Source: Candidatus Omnitrophota bacterium
GTDB lineage: Bacteria; Omnitrophota; Koll11; Tantalellales; Tantalellaceae
Reading direction: 5' to 3'
NCBI GenBank assembly: GCA_015231715.1
Contig: JADGBB010000020.1
Span: forward strand, 1-25,099
DNA length: 25,099 nt
The notes beneath the pieces were generated by a model. That model had not been told where the DNA came from. It was given only the letters and a program-made list of their open reading frames with translations, and ran no database searches. Positions 24,973 through 25,099 of the stretch are shown piece after piece. Position numbers and translations under genes: made by a program. Within the stretch, counting starts at the first letter, position 1. Every line of letters begins with the position of its first letter.

Positions 24973-25099
24973 ATCCAGAATATTATGCTCATATCCTAGA
25001 AGTCCTCTTATCATCCGTCTGCCGACATCCAGCATATCAGCGGCTTTACTTTGTAAATTCTTATTGTCAGATGACTTGAATTTGTCGGCCCACTTGAAA
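24973..25099. repeat. 127-base direct repeat, terminal copy (likely assembly junction)
   Basis: Exact copy of 14699-14825, which is inside the enzyme I gene. It ends at the window's last base, interrupts a kinase in mid-motif and contains no complete gene. A length of exactly 127 equals a k-mer size often used in de Bruijn assembly. Confidence 0.95.

Noticed and set aside
24973..25099. A second truncated enzyme I gene at the right end
   Set aside because: Exact 127-base identity to the internal copy ending at the last base is better explained by an assembly or chimera junction than by gene decay.
1..25099. tRNA, rRNA, CRISPR array, insertion sequence or phage genes
   Set aside because: I looked for cloverleaf ends, spaced short repeats, transposase motifs and terminal inverted repeats and found none I could support.

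Overview
This window is a metagenome-like contig end from a diderm bacterium with moderately AT-rich DNA. Evidence for an outer membrane includes an autotransporter with a C-terminal beta-barrel ending in Phe, several lipobox lipoproteins (including an entericidin-like peptide) and a signal-peptide-bearing Fe superoxide dismutase. The gene style fits an uncultured candidate phylum such as Omnitrophota or a relative: fused acyl-ligase/ACP/PlsC proteins, a GT4-hydrolase fusion, paired PTS enzyme I paralogs and FixJ-type regulators. That placement is an inference from style, not from a marker gene. Every convincing gene lies on the minus strand, so the region reads from high to low coordinates.

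Reading in the direction of transcription: (1) 24972-24161 is the tail of a FixL-like histidine kinase followed directly by a FixJ-type regulator. (2) 23910-17511 is a tight series: autotransporter, PTS enzyme I paralog (probably ATT start), thioredoxin-CcdA membrane protein, secreted carbohydrate-binding-like protein, a receiver-only regulator, and a DUF6132-like small membrane protein. (3) 17257-13532 is an AT-rich operon: TetR regulator with its own promoter and a clear inverted-repeat operator, a GT4 glycosyltransferase, and a second enzyme I with a GGDEF-like N-terminal remnant. (4) 13386-10938 holds exported Fe-SOD, L-lactate dehydrogenase and a HAD phosphatase. (5) 10870-215 is a long, mostly overlapping series: entericidin-like lipoprotein, patatin lipoprotein, GtrA membrane protein, glycosidase-like six-hairpin protein, AMP-C/ACP/PlsC protein, GT4/alpha-beta hydrolase fusion, acyl ligase/ACP/PlsC protein, and a small lipoprotein.

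Block 5 looks like a self-contained envelope (glyco)lipid remodelling operon. A lipase lipoprotein could release acyl chains, a ligase could reactivate them, carrier domains could hold them, two PlsC domains could reacylate, and a glycosyltransferase could decorate the lipid. A nearly identical 19-base element lies upstream of entericidin, SOD and the autotransporter, each time overlapping a possible -35 hexamer. This suggests a small co-regulated envelope/oxidative-stress regulon.

The last 127 bases (24973-25099) are an exact direct copy of 14699-14825, inside the first enzyme I gene. They cut the kinase in mid-domain and are best read as an assembly or amplification junction. I see no tRNA, rRNA, CRISPR array, insertion sequence or convincing intrinsic terminator.
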